Positions 11,475 to 23,232 are shown, counted from the first letter of the stretch. The stretch is DNA of 64,000 nucleotides from Tethya wilhelma (GCA_964030475.1 CAXIPT010000005.1:726705-790704); one strand, 5' to 3'. Numbers and translations: made by a program. The notes: a model not told the origin generated them from the letters alone.

Positions 11475-14117
11475 TTAAGTGGCTGGTTCTGTTATCTTTA
11501 ATTTCTGTTCCCGGGGACCCCATTCACAGCCGAATTTTGGGCATGAATTGGCAACCTATAATATTATAGCAATTGTAAAAAAAAAAAATTTAATGCAGTA
11601 CATTTGGAATTTTAGTACATTCTTACCTGTTTACGGCAGCAACACAAGACTAGATTCACAACTACACTGATTAGAAGTAGAGCAGCTGTTATTGACTCAC
11701 TTATTGTAAATATCTTCTTCCATTGTGTGTTACCCTCTGTGTGTGTGTGTGTGTGTGTGTGTGCATGTGTGTGTGTGCGGCATGTGTGTGTGTATAATGA
11801 TGTCATCAATCAAATTAATATACACTGATAGACTAAACTTACTCATAGTTTCTTCCTGAATCATATGTATTTGACAAGAAGGCAACTTCCAATAGACAGA
11901 AATGTTGTATGTTGTTGTTTTTTTCAGATCAGAAAATAAAAGAGACTGACTTGAGCCATCACACTGGATAGTCATAGGTTCAGGCATGCCATCTGAGGAA
12001 GGCTTGGACGTCTGTATTTTAACACTCAACTCAGTCAAATTTGACAGAGCCAATGTTTTTGAGCATGTGATCTGGATTTTTATTTTTGTTTCCCTCTTTT
12101 CTGTTACAGTTATGTTCTGCAACAGAACTGGATACAGGAATCAGCAATTAAGTTTAATATGATACAATGAGTATAATAGTTTAATATATACCTTTCTCTT
12201 GCATGCATCTACATTGATCTCCAGTCACTGAAATAATATATTATAGAGAATAGTAGTATCAATAATTAAAATTCATTGTTTGTTGTTGTATGTTCAAAAT
12301 TTATAATTATTATTCCATACCGTTTGTATTGATTGTTGTCTCATTTAATGAAGACCACCCAACATCATTCCTTGCAGAAACTTTTACATTAAATGGCGAA
12401 CAAAATTTTGGTTTTAAATCATCTACAGCTTTTGGATGGAGAGTACAATTATTCATATTGGTGTTTCTAGTAAGCTTGAAAAATTTTGAAAATTCTGCTG
12501 TGTTGTCAGTAATGTTCACCATGTACTCCTTAACTGGAAAAGTTGAATTTGAATCATTTGAACAGATTTTGAGTGTAGTTTCGTTCTCAACAGTAACATT
12601 CGGAGCATTAGGGAGCAACCCTTTTATAATGGACAAATGTATTATTGTAATGAGACAATCCACACAATATTATACTATATAGTTATAGTTGTCTTTTTCT
12701 TACCATTAATTAGAATCCTTTCTGCCTGAATAAATTCACTAATAATGATATCATCATTCTGATAATCACAAGAAGGATAATAATCATTGATGAAATAGAT
12801 ACGAGTGTCATTCATTCCCAACATTGGATTGATATTATTCCAGCATATAGTATAGTTTGGATGTTTGCACGTTATAGTATCATTTATGAATTCCACATTG
12901 TAGACTGAAGAGCTTTCGTGTATACAAGGGCAAGTTTCAAAATCCAATCCACATCTAAGTGGACAGATGCAATTACTGTATGCTGGATTAAGTTCCCTGT
13001 CTTCATGATTAGTAATGTTTGGCCAAACAATTTCAACTCCTCCGGATCCGTTTACATATGGAACAGGTAGGCACACATTTTGATTTGGGTTGACATACAT
13101 TTCCCCCATGGTCACTGTACGAATGATTAAAATTAATGCATCATACATGCACTTTGGATCAAATAATACTTCATTTAATACTATATTTATCATGATTGTT
13201 CATAATAATGAGCATATACATACTATTTTCAGGAATCAGGAGGTATGGTCCAAGTCTGGAGCAGACATGACCATCAGCATCAACAGCTTCAATTGACGCA
13301 AGGAGAGTTGTATTTTCACTTGAGAACCAACTGTTAGGGAGAGTAATATTGTGGTCAGATGTGTGGTTTTGGTTTTCATCAATACTTGATGTGCAATTGT
13401 TTCTTATTATCCCTTTAACTTCGAAATGATGTCGTTCATGGCAAAGAGTTGCATCTTTTAATCCCCACTCTAGTGTTCTGTTTACACTGTTAAAGAGTAC
13501 ACTTTGAAAATCAAGTACTATGTTTGTGTCACGATCAAAGATGATTGGAGGCGTTTTGCCACTACTTCCACCTGCATGCAGAAGAAGGATCATAATAATA
13601 GAACTTTTATGAAATTTTTACTTTACATTACAATAGAATTAGCATTGGAGTAGTTTGTACATGCAAGTGATTAATTTTTATAGCTAAGAGTGTACCTTCA
13701 ACGGTAAGAGTTCCAACACCACTACAAAGTATGGGTGCTATTTCATTCTCTATAGTTGTGATACAGCACTGGAAAGTTGCCCCATCTAGTTCCTTCGAAA
13801 TCACTAAGATAGTCAGGCCATTTTGATAAGCAACATATGGTGATGGCAAATTGAACACAGTATAAGCAAGGTCATTGATCAACCATACAGGCATACTCGA
13901 GCCAAATGGATAAGGACATGGTATGATCACATATGTCTCTCCTTCCTTTCTCTTTATATCTTCTGGTCCAGAGGAGAGGCATAGGATTACACCTGTACAT
14001 CATGTATGTTACAACAATGATCAGGACAACTAACAATGTTCCCTAGTTTCACTTACCTACAAACAAAGCAAGGCTAATGGTCAAAATTTCAGGAAACCGT
14101 ATGTGTTTCAATACCAT
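11475..14117 (-). CDS. Gene C: intact multi-domain Ig/FN3 receptor, paralogue of gene B
   Basis: Exons complement(11475..11555, 11627..11736, 11843..12127, 12192..12227, 12321..12620, 12704..13114, 13224..13571, 13696..13992, 14057..14117); about 642 aa. Apart from the last junction (phase 0), all introns are phase 1, and domain order and exon sizes mirror gene B. Signal peptide; Ig (MPVWLINDLAY; FQCCI); FN3-like exon; Cys-rich exon (CICPLRCGL, CPCIHE); FN3 (SPFNVKVSARNDVGWS); 12-codon linker TGDQCRCMQEK; second FN3-like exon; membrane span (ITAALLLISVVVNLVLCCC). The final exon (11475..11555) is tentative: it splices in frame and encodes a 26-aa tail without tyrosines. The membrane-span exon acceptor is preceded by a long CA run on the coding strand. 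Frames are fully open, unlike gene B. Ligand unknown. Confidence 0.85.
11738..11795. repeat. (GT)n microsatellite at a splice acceptor
   Basis: GT repeats with two interruptions; on the coding strand of gene C this is (CA)n ending directly in the acceptor AG of the membrane-span exon. Confidence 0.9.
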
Positions 14118-14424
14118 TTCTGTCAAATTTCTCTACTTAGTTTTTGAAGACTCAGACACAAACTATTGAACCACGTACTGATTGATGACCGTAATATTAA
14201 ATTACCAGTCATGAAAGAAATAAAGAAAAGTCTGATGATCGAGTCATGGGATACACATGTAACATGAATTTAATTCTTAATTATATGATTATAATCCTAT
14301 CAGGTCATGCAAGGACCACCAATAAAATAAGGATAATCAAAGTTGCCATGTGAACAACATGAATCAAGGTCATAAACTTCAACAAATTATTATTATGGCA
14401 AATTACTGGTACAGTATGTATCAT

Positions 14425-15246
14425 AAGTACAGTAGTACGTATAGTAGGAATGGACCGAATGTCCCATAGACACAATACAAAATGTTTATGATCATAAAAA
14501 TCTATAACAAAACAAAATTAAGTCTTCAAACTTGATGCGCATTGGCCCAATCCACATCCGGAGGTGAATTGAAACCGCGGTTTGGATTGAGCTAAACTGG
14601 TTTATGTGTAAACTATGGAAGACTAGAAACCAGTAGAAGGGCAATTTACGATCAGGACCCGGATCCAGAAATCAAACCTTCCGAGCTCGGATTTTCCATT
14701 CCTGAACTCGGGTTTTCCATTCTCAAACTTGGGTTTCCTCCCCGAGTTCGGGAACAGTCAATCCCGAACTCGGGAATAGAAAAACCCGAGTTCGGAATTG
14801 ACCTTGTCCGAGTCCGGGAATTATAAAACCCGAACTCGGGGAGGAAAACACAAGTGCGGGAATGGAATACCCGAGCTCGGATTACAGAAACCCGACTTCG
14901 GAAGGTTTGATTTCCGGATCCGGGTCCGGATCGTAAATTGCCCTTCTCGTCTTCCACAGTAAACAGTCCAAAGCGAATTGGGAAGTGATTTTGGCCGGTA
15001 ATCTAATCCTGCCTGCTGTACTTTATTCCACTTTTTAGCCGAGGGATAAGATTGGCAGGAATTTGAACCATTTATGTTAGCTATTCAAGTACAAAACATT
15101 CTTTGAATCAGTTACAACAATTAGCCAAAAACGAAAATGAAGTAGCCATGTGCCGAAATTGAGACCATTCCTTGTTCCAATTCATTTTACAGCACGTGCA
15201 CTGCCCATTCCTACACTGCTTATTTTTTTGAAATTTTTACTACTTG
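14425..15246. mobile_element. Long composite MITE between genes C and F
   Basis: The left end contains tagtacgtatagtaggaatgg, the right end cccattcctacactgct then TTTTTACTACTTG. Inner text at 15000-15100 (aatcctgcctgct, gataagattggcagg) matches 80-150 of the window. It is interrupted by a GC-rich palindromic element at ~14614-14956. Confidence 0.75.
14614..14956. mobile_element. Nested GC-rich palindromic element with CCCGAACTCGGG units
   Basis: Terminal inverted repeats of roughly 50-60 bp (AAGGGCAATTTACGATC, then ccggatcc-type text) enclose about eight diverged copies of the 12-bp palindrome CCCGAACTCGGG in both flavours (CCCGAGTTCGGG). Base composition is strikingly GC-richer than the surroundings. 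It sits inside the composite MITE 14425-15246, so it inserted later or was captured. Non-coding. Confidence 0.8.
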
Positions 15247-15484
15247 TTATAATAATTATACAAGTGTCAATACCAATGATGATTTTCACAACTGTGCACA
15301 TGTAGAAACTGTTTACCTTGGGAATTACATTGTTTACTGAAAACACTCTGCTGTGTATGACTATTATATTGTATACAAACCTTACGATACTGCATTCATA
15401 AAAAAGAATCAAGAGAGTCCATACATATAATACTATATCTATAGTGTACGTTTTTGTAGTGTAATTATATATAATGAAACATTT

Positions 15485-15681
15485 GGAACAAAGGACACAT
15501 TGGGGACAGTATAAATTCAGCTTGTTTGTCCTTTGTAGAGAGGTTGTCCTTTTGGAGGTTCTGTTTGTATTGCTACTATGGAGAATTGGAATTGTTGGGA
15601 ACTAAGAATTGTCCTTTGTTGAGAGGTTATAATACAGTATCCCTATCTCAGAGGGTCCACTATCGGAGGTTCCACTGTAAT
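15485..15681. mobile_element. Short pogo/Tigger-like repeat, copy 1
   Basis: About 197 bp closely matching 21529-21738, with shared runs such as gcttgtttgtcctttgtaga and gagggtccactatcggaggt. The right end reads GGTTCCACTG. The left end is eroded. It lies just upstream of gene F. Confidence 0.7.
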
Positions 15682-15710
15682 CGGATAAAGAATAAAGTCA
15701 AAAATTAATC

Positions 15711-17079
15711 ATGGCAGTCAACAGTTTGGGCTTGTTAATGATCATGAGTATTACATTAATTAATATTGATGGTAAGAAAATAAATTAAAACTTATTATTG
15801 GTTCAGACAATAATTAAATTATATAAAAGAGACTGGTCTGATGATTACATAGGAGGAGCATTGACAGGATTCACTTCCCAACCTGAAACTATTTCAGCTT
15901 CAGTTGGTGAAAATGTTAGGTTTAACTGTTCTACTTCTAATGGAGCAAATGAACGAAATGTTCCTGTATGGATAATAAATGGATCATCTTATTCCTGGCT
16001 ACAACTTCCACGTGTACCAGAGCACAAATATGAACGTAGTACACGCTCATTGGTCATTATTAACATTGATTTATCAATCAATAATACATCATATCAGTGC
16101 TTTGTGGCTGGTACTGGACATAGCTCTATTGCTTATCTTCATATTTTACAAACAGATGATTTTCTACAAGGTACGTACCAGAATTATGTACTGTAGATCT
16201 AGCCTAGGACATATAAACAATTATTATGACAGATTCTGAAAACATTACAACAGTTAGTGATGAAAAGATAAGCTCCATTACAACTTCTGCTGCTGGTCAG
16301 CACGTGACTACTGATGAGTATCAGACCAGATCTAGAGGTGTGTTTGCATTTATTGACATAATACATTTTGTGTGTGTGTACATTTATATTAACCTCAGCT
16401 CTCAGGTGCTCTGAGGTCAATAAATGCCCTACATCGATCCCTCGTGCATGTGATAACTATTACTTAATGATTGTACAGTTACTACAGCATTGTCTACTAT
16501 TATACACGAAATAAAGACTAGTAGCTATAGGCCAGGTGTGAAGAAGTTACCCCTGTTTACTTCGACTATCATTGCTTCAACTAATTTAACACAGCATTCA
16601 CAAGCTCTTCATTATTACATCATTATTGGAACCAGTGGTATATGCCTATAATGTCGATATGATGTGCTACATATTAAAATGGTAGACGTAGCTATAGTAT
16701 AAGTATATTCATTCAATTGTATGATTATTTTAGTGGGTCTTGTTGCTGTTTTTACTGGAATCCTCATTATAGTTACAGCAAGCATATTTATCACCATGAA
16801 ATTTAGCAAGCATCACAAAGGTTAGTCATGCATAAGAATTACTAATTCAGAATGATATTCAGCACTCTATAAATTTATATTCAGCATTGTTTGTTTTTCT
16901 GTACAGGCAACCAATATTCAGCATCTGATAGTTTTTCACAAATGGCAGGTGATGTCCAGGTGATGGAGATGAATGAAGCATACCAGAGTGTGCTCAAACG
17001 AATAAAAGTCAACATGCACACAAATTCTGCATATGACTCGGTTGACATTTCATCACCAGTATACGAAATTGTACACTAG
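15711..17079 (+). CDS. Gene F: single-Ig receptor with EAYQSV/SAYDSV tail, paralogue of D
   Basis: Six exons 15711..15771, 15853..16170, 16233..16337, 16479..16637, 16734..16820, 16907..17079; 903 nt, 300 aa, all introns phase 1. Signal peptide (LGLLMIMSITLINI), Ig (FNCST; VPVWIINGSSY; YQCFV), two Ser/Thr-rich stalk exons, membrane span (VAVFTGILIIVTASIFI), tail with NEAYQSV, NSAYDSV and PVYEIV. The second-exon acceptor could instead be at 15866-15867; both keep the frame. The tail motif pair is the same as in gene D, with one tyrosine motif more. It is divergent from gene C with a composite MITE in the shared spacer. A plausible signalling partner is an SH2 protein, which is an inference. 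Confidence 0.88.
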
Positions 17080-17366
17080 TATACTAGTTCTGACTACAAA
17101 CTGGTGCCTATTTTGCAGTTTAGAAGATAATATTGGGTGCATGGGTGGGGGAGGGTGAACATGTATAGGCAAAATTTTTATAGTGGGTATGCACAGCAGC
17201 CTCGTCCCTACCGGTATACCTGATACGCTCGGGCAGGCCGCCGGCCAGCCCACTATCAGCCGCGGGGCGCGCGAGCTAGGGCGGGGCTAGCTAGCTTCAC
17301 GTACGCAGGACTAGACTAGCAAGCAACGTGAGCTTCAGTATCCTCTCTGGCTACATGTATTGAAGA

Positions 17367-17955
17367 ATGCTGCACAAGCTAAGTCTTGTACTAAAGCGTG
17401 TATTTTTTGTTTGTGTGGTAATTGAAGGTATGACTGCTGAGTTTACCAGAGAACCACGTCATGTAATTGCTGCTGTAGGACAGACTGTGCACTTCAGCTG
17501 TAGTTATAACTACAGTAATGATATAAATCGTTTCAAAGTACCAGTTTGGATCATCAATGGCCAGAATTACAATTGGAACTATCTACCCTTGAAACATAGG
17601 TACAGTATAGCCACTGGAGACTTAATCATTTCAGGAGTTGAAGCAACCATGAACAATAATTCATATCAATGCTTCATAAGTCTAGCAAATACCGGAGTAT
17701 ACAGCCATGTTGGAATCTTAACTGTAGTAAATCTACCAACAACAGGTATTAAATTATTACTACAGTTACTAATGTATTGTAATATCTGTGGTTGGCTAGT
17801 AAAATACAATAATTATTGTGCATTTATCTAATTATCTTATAAAATTAATTTTAACTACAGAAGTTAGCAACGAAATTATGATGGTAACGGCAATGCCTCC
17901 AGATCCTGGACAATCACTGCAGCAACAGTATAAAAATTATATAGCTGCAGGTATT

Positions 17956-17999
<44 letters not shown>

Positions 18000-18227
18000 A
18001 TGCAATGTCGTGCTCGATCACCATTATCACTGCCTTAGTGAAATCTATGCCATCATAAAATAAATTATGTTCTTATTGATTATGCAGCAGCTGGAGTCAG
18101 CTTGCCACCATTTTTCAAATACATTCAAATGCTGATTGGAGGCTGTATGCTTATTATTGCTATAAAAAAAGGTGGTTATTGCAATAAGAAGCGAGCTAAA
18201 GCAATCACTCTTGCCAAAAGGGTTTAA
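17367..18227 (+). CDS. Gene G: single-Ig receptor with short basic tail
   Basis: Three exons 17367..17745, 17861..17950, 18088..18227; 609 nt, 202 aa. Signal peptide and Ig are in one exon: the phase-1 intron that follows the signal peptide in the other genes is absent, yet the reading frame joins at the same place (VIEG). Ig: FSCSYN, VPVWIINGQNYNW, YQCFI. Stalk of 30 codons, then a short membrane span (MLIGGCMLIIAI) and a tail KKGGYCNKKRAKAITLAKRV that is strongly basic and has no Y-x-x-hydrophobic pair. The first intron-2 bases run into a CA microsatellite. It follows F in tandem by 287 bp with a CpG-rich stretch between (17210-17290) that may be its promoter. Confidence 0.85.
17955..17998. 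repeat. (CA)n microsatellite in gene G intron 2
   Basis: About 20 CA units starting five bases after the donor GT. Confidence 0.95.
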
Positions 18228-18384
18228 ATTATAGTATTAAAATTAGTATTGTTGAAGTTATTATTGTTAGTACTGCTATAAAAATAATTAAGGAATGTTT
18301 TATAATTAAGATGTTATTTTTATGTGCAAGACCATTGAAATTTTATCTGTAAAATAGGACTATATAACAGCACAAAAAAAATCA

Positions 18385-20099
18385 TCAAAAAATTGTTGTT
18401 TGTATACAACAGTTCTCATCAGTCATATAACTAGCAGGCATTGAGTCGAGAGTGCTGTCAAAGGAGCTTCTGCTGTTTATCTGAAAGCAAGATGTTTTCA
18501 CATCATTAATACAATTATTTCCCTCATAATAATCTATGGACACATGCACAATTATGTAGCAACTATATATAGTACATCAACTCACTGTAGGATTATTAAT
18601 CAATGCATTTGATACTTCCATCACCTGCTGTGGAGGAGATCCTGACATGTGTCTTGGATCAGACACCACTGACTCAGAGTAGTGCTTACTCCCTCTCACC
18701 CCATTCATCACAGCTCCCTCAGAACCAGGCTGAGACAGCTTACTGAGACTGGTATGGAGCTGAGAATGGTGCCTGGTGGAACCAAAATGATCTGCAGGAG
18801 GACTGAAGCTACCATTGGGGACGTTGCTAGTACTGGAATGGAACTTCCCAGAATGGATCATGTGGTTCATATCACTATCCGGTAAATCGATGCCGCCATC
18901 ACCAACGAGTGCTGCAGTGCTGATGGAGGGAGCTCCATTGTTGTAGCTGACACTGCCCAGTCTGTTGTAAGGAGGGGAGGAGAGAGCAGCAAGGTCTTGT
19001 TTACTGCTTAACAGTTCATTGTTGTTGTTGGGGGAGGAGGAGGCAAGGCCGTTGGAGTTGGGGTCCATATTGAAGGGACTCACTATGTGACGAGGGAACT
19101 GACAACCATGACCAGAGGGAGGACTTTGGAGACTGTAATGAGTGAAGAAAGCAAGTGTGTATGTGAATTCATGTTATAATTATTAGGTGATCTCAATTCA
19201 TGTTATAATATATTATTAGGACCAATTATTGGTGTATGACCTCAATTAAGGTGTGGCTATATAATTATTATGGTTACCAGATCTATGAATATTATTGCGT
19301 GGATTTAAACTGTGTGTAAACAGCTTTCTGTTTGTCAACAACTCACACAAATGAATCTGCATGGTCAGTGTAAGGGTCTTGTGCTGTCAATGCAGTTCTT
19401 GAAGAGCGATGACCATTACTGTTGATAGCTGGAGAGAAAGAAGTAAAACTTTCAACATGATAAGACAAACATATTATAATGCAACTAGAATGTCAAGCAA
19501 TGATCACTGACACTGTCACATGCACATGTGCTGACTTTGCTTGAAAACTTACGTAGCTTTTGTTTTCTCAATCGGTATTTGTTGAAGCAGATCTTAATGA
19601 CCACTCCCAGGAGAATGATACCAACTATCAACAGCACTCCAGCCACTATACCAGCAATGATGTAATAGAGAATACGACCATCCTCTGTACAGGAATAATA
19701 GCACATAAACACTCAAAACGATAAGAATTAAGGCATAAGTTAAAAATCCTTTAACTCTAATTAGAGACACTACCCATCTGGTAGCATAGGCTATAAAATA
19801 ATGAAGCTATACATATTAATTTTATTTCCTAAATACAAATGTGTGCCATGGAATACCAAAGTAGTAGTAAAGAACCTTTGAAAATATGGGCTACATAATT
19901 CTTTATATAGCTGTCCTCCTCCCCTTTGACCTTACCCAGTGGCGTGGTGGCAGAGGCAGTGAATTCAACTGCCTCTGAGAACTCTTCATTGGAGAGGATG
20001 GCAGTGAAGTCGTAGGTGCTGAGGGGGTTGAGGCCACGCACCTCAAACATCTCATGAGTCACATTTAGATCAAAGATTTGCACTCTCACTGTGACTGAC
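18385..20099 (-). pseudogene. Gene H: 3' part of a neogenin-like FN3 receptor, 5'-truncated and frameshifted
   Basis: Exons complement(18385..18480, 18586..19132, 19347..19428, 19553..19684, 19936..20099). These match gene I exons for half of an FN3 domain, the membrane span (YYIIAGIVAGVLLIVGIILLG), a 82-nt juxtamembrane exon, the Ser/Asn-rich tail exon and the terminal exon. The gene I FN3 exon equivalent to 25037-25399 is deleted. The FN3 half-exon is 164 nt instead of 169 in I and J, a 5-nt loss that shifts the frame and brings an early stop. The tail part is intact and highly similar to I, with a different C-terminal end (MTDENCC). No upstream Ig exons are visible. It is either a decaying duplicate or a gene re-rooted on a different 5' end. 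Confidence 0.7.
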
Positions 20100-20427
20100 C
20101 TAAGTAGGATGAGGAGAGAGGAACAAAAAGAATCAATGATATACTAGTGACCAGGCAAAGGTCATATAAATTCAAGGCATAGCAAAGTGAATGTCCAAAC
20201 ACCTTAATGGCAGACACCTACACTATGGGATATACCTGGCATACTATAAGGCAGTAGTAAATGTCACTATCCATCTTAATTGTGATTCAACAGAATGGAA
20301 CATCCTACCATCAGTACCATCTCCACAGGGTTGATGCTGTGGAAGAGAACAGATGTACTGTAATATAAATATACAAAATGCGGAAAATTATGCAGTTCTC
20401 TAGACTAAATATTACATTCACATTCAC

Positions 20428-20568
20428 CCAAAGCTATGAATGAATGTTCTCCTTCCAGAGCCTTGTCAGTAATGATAGATACACTTGATGATGTTGGAAA
20501 CATTCCAGTCATAGCACCATTCATAAATTCAACGGTGAGGGTGTTTAGACTGAAGTCTTGATTGAAAG
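20428..20568 (-). CDS. Orphan Calx-beta-like exon
   Basis: 141-nt phase-1/phase-1 exon encoding FNQDFSLNTLTVEFMNG... SIITDKALEGEHSFIALG. The pattern of an F-x-V/I strand, a D-x-ALEGEH-x-F turn and a following hydrophobic strand is typical of Calx-beta repeats. A further short candidate exon lies at about 20291-20322. It is on the same strand as gene H and upstream of it, so it could be a 5' exon of H or a remnant of another gene. Confidence 0.5.
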
Positions 20569-20966
20569 CTACAAACATAACAACAAAAAATGATGTCATA
20601 AATTTGTGTCTGATACAATCGGTATACCCCAAAGCTACTTAGAGAGTACGTGATTCTGTGTTCAATCCATCACATGTATTTGTACTCTATCCTTTACCAT
20701 AACATGAGGCTAGTGCAAACATGACCAGTTAATTGTGGGGGCAGACTCCTTCTGAACGAGGGACTACGTTCCTGTCCCTTGGAGGATGCTGGGAATTTAA
20801 TGGTCTTACATCACCCTCACTGGAGCTTCGCTTGATTTCACAGCAATTCTTGGTGTTCAGTCCAAGATGGGTCAAGATTTTGTCAAGTTTCTTAGCATTC
20901 CTCTGAGAGTAGTCTGTGAAGTTGACCCACTCCCAGACATAGAGGATGAGACTAGAGAGGAGGGCC

Positions 20967-21010
<44 letters not shown>

Positions 21011-21528
21011 ATGCAGTTCACAACATTTCTTGGTATTAGGCATTATAGCTGCTAGTTGTATTTATTGTTTGCAGTGGCCTACTGACCTACCCATTTATTC
21101 ATTTATCACTTTGCAAACACCTGTGGGCCCTGGCCATTAGCGCTAAGGTAATTGGTGACCTTGTGACCTTGCAGTAGCCCTAAACAAACCGCAATAACCA
21201 ATTAAAAAGCATCAGTTGAGATTCTTGGAAATTTAGCTTATAAAAAAACGTCCTTTGCCAAAGCATATGGAACTCCTTGCCAGTATCACAAATGTAACTG
21301 TTACTATAAAGGTTTGTAAAGTTGAAACTCCTCACCAAATTTTCTGGAGGCTGATTCCCCAATACTAGTGGTCTGATTACTCATAGAAATGATGACACTA
21401 ATAAACTACTACACAAAAATAGTATTTGTAATTGTGTTTAGATGCATTGATGTTAGGCAAACACAAATGTGTGTACTTCAGTTATATCTGTATATCTTAT
21501 TGAAGTTTGTGCATTGCAATAGATATAC

Positions 21529-21738
21529 AGTGAAACCTCCGAACAAAGGACACTTTGGGGACAATATAAATTCAGCTTGTTTGTCCTTTGTAGAGAGGTT
21601 GTCCTCTTCTCGGAGGTTCTGTTTGTATTGCTACAATAGGGAATTGGAATTTTTTGGAACTAAGAATTGTCCTTTGTTGAGAGGTTAATAATACAGTGTC
21701 CCTATCTCGGAGGGTCCACTATCGGAGGTTCTACTGCA
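21529..21738. mobile_element. Short pogo/Tigger-like repeat, copy 2
   Basis: Ends CAGTGAAACCTCCGA on the left and, in reverse complement, CAGTAGAACCTCCGA on the right, an imperfect terminal inverted repeat of about 15 bp. Interior matches 15485-15681. CAGTNGAACCTC-type ends resemble Tigger/pogo elements; this assignment is from memory of the consensus and untested. Confidence 0.7.
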
Positions 21739-22283
21739 TGTACATATGCATCTAGGCCCACATTACAACCAGTACAAGTCATAAGAGTGGAGGCGGAAAA
21801 GAAGCACAAAAATGCGCCAAATCAACAAAACAACCAAGCATTTATTTTCAGAAACACTACTACACCTCTATAGATAGCTGAATCACTGGTCATATGTAGC
21901 AAGCACATTGACTATACAGACCTCTGATCTTATGCACTATTATAAAGTTTAAATTTGTTGACATCCAATAAATTGCAACAACCCTTTACCAACAATTTTC
22001 CCAGTTAAAAACCATTGTTTATCTCTATTAAATTTAGGACATTATTCAGAGATAATAATTCGATAAAATTAGTTATTAACAGCATGGAAAGACAATGAGC
22101 ATTATACATTACGATAATATTATGATCACATACCTTCACCTGAGACCCCGATGTTTCAGGTCAGAGTTGATCAGTCACTCTCACTCATTATACTAAACCA
22201 AAATATCCTTGACGTCCAGTGATCAAATTTCAGATGCCAATTTCACTATTTTTTGCTGGATTTAGGCAGCTAAGCCTATAGTA

Positions 22284-22372
22284 CTGGAGAGTCAAGCGAG
22301 TTTTCTGCTGTTTCATTAAGCGAGTTTTCTGCAGTTTAAATGAAACAGCAGAAAACTCGCTTGACTCTCCAG
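22284..22372. repeat. Perfect 32-bp hairpin
   Basis: Arms 22284-22315 and 22341-22372 are exact reverse complements around a 25-nt loop. The loop repeats part of the arm text (aagcgagttttctgc). Confidence 0.92.
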
Positions 22373-23138
22373 GGGTAATAATATATCTTTGTGTGATTTC
22401 TGCAATGAAAATAATAGTTAAGATTAATTGAAGCTAGTAGTGTGCTAAGAAATTTAGAAGCCAATCTGTGATTTTATGCATAATATACTAGTTATGTCAT
22501 ATACTGGTATGTATCAGCACTGTTAGAACACTGGGCAGATACATAGAGAAATGCTTTGTATGATTGGCTACCTTCTTTGTGCTCAAACCTCTCTGATGCA
22601 TAGTCTAAAATGGGTATGATTCACACTTACAATATCTCGTTCTTCGATAGGGGAACAAATTGTTAGTGTTAACAAAAAGTTAGGATTAGGACTGTCATTA
22701 ACAGTGCTTTGTAATCTTTGTCAAACCAAACCTGAGACTGGTCAAGTTTATGTGCCCAAAATTATCCTTTGTGTTAACATCAATTAATACGAGCATGTCA
22801 CATGCACAAAGAACGTAATTAGTGTTATAAACATACCATCAATCACATTCAGCATAACAACTGCATGCACTCCGAACTTCATCTAATTTATTTCCACTTC
22901 CTATAAAACAATATAACTCTGTTCTGTTATGATTGGTTTGGGTTGTTTTAATCTCCAGTCCAACATGATGTAGTGAAAAATCAGCTGGGTGTCATTCAAA
23001 CATCCTGTACGGAATAGCGTTTAAAGAGTGTAATAATTTATTATGATATTCATATGCATCTTGGCACTGATCTCAGCATGCAGTCACTCCCTTGCACATA
23101 TAATTTTCATTTCTAAAACTTCCAGCATTGCAATTACA

Positions 23139-23160
23139 GACAGACAGACAGACAGACACA

Positions 23161-23232
<72 letters not shown>

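Noticed and set aside
12290..12682. 130-codon plus-strand ORF
   Set aside because: It is antisense to the gene C FN3 exon, which has paralogue, splice and phase support.
14652..14957. 101-codon minus-strand ORF and a possible CRISPR-like array
   Set aside because: The repeats are irregular palindromes inside a transposon with no equal spacers; the ORF is a by-product of the CCCGAACTCGGG repeats.
20706..20920. Minus-strand open stretch with EWVNFTDYSQRNAKKLDKI
   Set aside because: Amino-acid composition looks protein-like, but I could not identify a family or clear exon borders.
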